From the NCBI GenBank assembly GCA_007127015.1, contig SLAE01000164.1:1-6312 (forward strand): a DNA stretch of 6,312 nt, given 5' to 3'. This stretch comes from Desulfonatronospira sp. GTDB lineage: Bacteria > Desulfobacterota > Desulfovibrionia > Desulfovibrionales > Desulfonatronovibrionaceae. Under the pieces are notes generated by a model, which ran no database searches, was not told where the DNA came from, and was given only the letters and a program-made list of their open reading frames with translations. The translations under genes were made by a program, and so were the position numbers. This document shows positions 5,295 through 6,312 of the stretch, piece after piece (the stretch's first letter is position 1; every line of letters starts with the position of its first letter).

Positions 5295-5308
5295 AGCAGT
5301 TCGCCCGC
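5281..5308 (+). promoter_or_regulatory. Strong hairpin over the cutA stop codon
   Basis: GCGGGC (5281-5286) pairs with GCCCGC (5303-5308). After one bulged A (5287), GAGCTG (5288-5293) pairs with CAGTTC (5297-5302) through one G-U, closing on a 3-nt loop. The TGA stop (5292-5294) lies inside the stem and loop. No U-tract follows (AATAAAATG comes next), so it is not a standard intrinsic terminator. It may be an mRNA-stabilising or processing hairpin, or a weak attenuator before the kinase gene. Confidence 0.5.
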
Positions 5309-5367
5309 AATAAAATGTTGCCACCACTTGAAGAGTTTCTAAGCACAAAAATCTAAGGAAGGAGAAA

Positions 5368-6306
5368 ATGAACATTCTGGTATCCGGATCCATCGCCTAT
5401 GACCGCATCATGCCCTTTCCCGGGCGTTTCGCCGACCACATAATGCCGGATAAAATCCATATCCTGAACGTGTGCTTCCTGGTCAACGGCCTGATTGAAA
5501 AATTCGGGGGCACAGCAGGAAATATCGCCTATACCCTGAGTCTTCTTGGTGAAAAGCCAAAAATCCTGGCCACCGCGGGCAAGGACTTCGGCAATTATGA
5601 GCAGTGGCTGAAGAGGTTCGGGCTTGATCAGGAAAACATCAGGATAATACCCCACGAACTGACTGCTTCGGCCTACATCACCACGGACAAATCCGACAAT
5701 CAGATCACCGGCTTCAATCCCGCGGCCATGAACTATTCCTCTGAATTCGATTTCAGTCAGGTTTCCGCGGAAAAAACCCTGGCCATAGTCGCTCCGGGCA
5801 ACCTGGACGACATGTACAACTACAGCCGGATTTACCGGGAAAAGGGTGTGCGCTACATCTTCGACCCCGGGCAGAACATCCCGGCCTTTTCCGGGGAGAA
5901 GATGCTGGAGATGATCACCGGCTCCTACATTCTGATCTCCAATGATTACGAACTGGAGATGATCATGAAAAACACGGGGCTTAACCGAAAAGAGCTGCTG
6001 GAACACACCCGGACGATCATCACCACTCTTGGTGAAGAAGGGTGCCTGATATTTCGCAGACGAGAAGAAACCAGGCTGCCTGCCGCGAAAGTATCTGATG
6101 TGGTCGACCCAACCGGAGCAGGTGACGGCTTCAGGGCCGGACTGCTCAAGGGACTGGCCGACGGCCGCGCCATAACCGAAGCAGCCAGAGTGGCTCTGGT
6201 CAGTGCGGCCTACGCCGTGGAACACCACGGCACCCAGGAGCACAGCTTCACCAGGGATGAGTTCTGGGCCAGATACAAGGATAATTTTGATAATCTAGAA
6301 TCCTGA
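5368..6306 (+). CDS. PfkB-family kinase, probably adenosine kinase
   Basis: This 312-residue sugar/nucleoside kinase is complete. The N-terminal block GSIAYDRIMPFPGRF (7-21) and FGGTAGNIAY (46-55) form the substrate side. The PfkB signature DPTGAGDGFRAG (247-258) holds the anion hole and the catalytic base D253. Within the family it resembles bacterial adenosine kinases, including the Mycobacterium tuberculosis AdoK, in the GSIA-D-FPGRF opening, NQITGFNPAAM (111-121), SNDYELEM (191-198) and a GTQE near the end. The expected reaction is ATP plus adenosine to ADP plus AMP, serving purine salvage and removal of adenosine from the S-adenosylhomocysteine cycle. Specificity is inferred; ribokinase-like or other nucleoside activity is possible. 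AAGGAG lies a few nt before the ATG, giving a firm start. No clear promoter was found in the 73-nt gap, so it may depend on cutA transcription. Confidence 0.88.
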   Translation: MNILVSGSIAYDRIMPFPGRFADHIMPDKIHILNVCFLVNGLIEKFGGTAGNIAYTLSLLGEKPKILATAGKDFGNYEQWLKRFGLDQENIRIIPHELTASAYITTDKSDNQITGFNPAAMNYSSEFDFSQVSAEKTLAIVAPGNLDDMYNYSRIYREKGVRYIFDPGQNIPAFSGEKMLEMITGSYILISNDYELEMIMKNTGLNRKELLEHTRTIITTLGEEGCLIFRRREETRLPAAKVSDVVDPTGAGDGFRAGLLKGLADGRAITEAARVALVSAAYAVEHHGTQEHSFTRDEFWARYKDNFDNLES

Positions 6307-6312
6307 AGGCGC

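Noticed and set aside
5353..6243. 296-codon minus-strand ORF over the kinase
   Set aside because: It mirrors the PfkB kinase codons; the plus-strand frame has full family motifs and a strong ribosome binding site.

Overview
The window reads as ordinary chromosomal DNA from a Gram-negative bacterium of moderate GC content. The best fit is a Desulfobacterota (Desulfovibrionales-like) organism. This is an inference from two outer-membrane-type lipoproteins, the rlmE-yebC-ruvC-ruvA gene order and the look of the proteins; no rRNA or other decisive marker is present. There are no transposase, phage, CRISPR or toxin genes.

Left part (1-1813), all on the minus strand. Read from right to left it holds a tRNA-Ala(CGC) with encoded CCA, a GerMN-domain lipoprotein starting 37 nt after the tRNA, an AT-rich regulatory gap, a small OB-fold-like lipoprotein with a C-x4-C motif, and an FtsX/MacB-type ABC permease cut off by the window edge. 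The OB-fold lipoprotein and the permease overlap by one base (TAATG), so they are almost certainly one operon. In front of that pair is a strong sigma70-like promoter with an 8-bp inverted repeat flanking its -35 box.

Middle part (1814-4679). A 309-nt gap with several inverted repeats separates the leftward tRNA unit from a rightward operon: rlmE (23S rRNA 2'-O-methyltransferase), yebC (YebC/TACO1 family), ruvC and ruvA (Holliday-junction processing). Spacings are 35 nt, 3 nt and a 4-nt overlap. RuvC uses a TTG start. ruvB, the usual next gene, is not here.

Right part (4680-6312). After ruvA comes a 285-nt gap containing a 12-bp direct repeat, a coding-like but start-less frame and a promoter. 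It is followed by cutA and then a PfkB-family kinase closely resembling bacterial adenosine kinases. A 12-bp hairpin buries the cutA stop codon between them.

The items most worth a second look are the lipoprotein/permease operon with its candidate operator and unusual cysteines, the possible antisense promoter and orphan Shine-Dalgarno sequence at 1187-1220, the repeat-bracketed segment where ruvB would be expected, and the intercistronic hairpin after cutA. None of these proves a new system. The ABC operon is the best candidate for uncharacterised biology.
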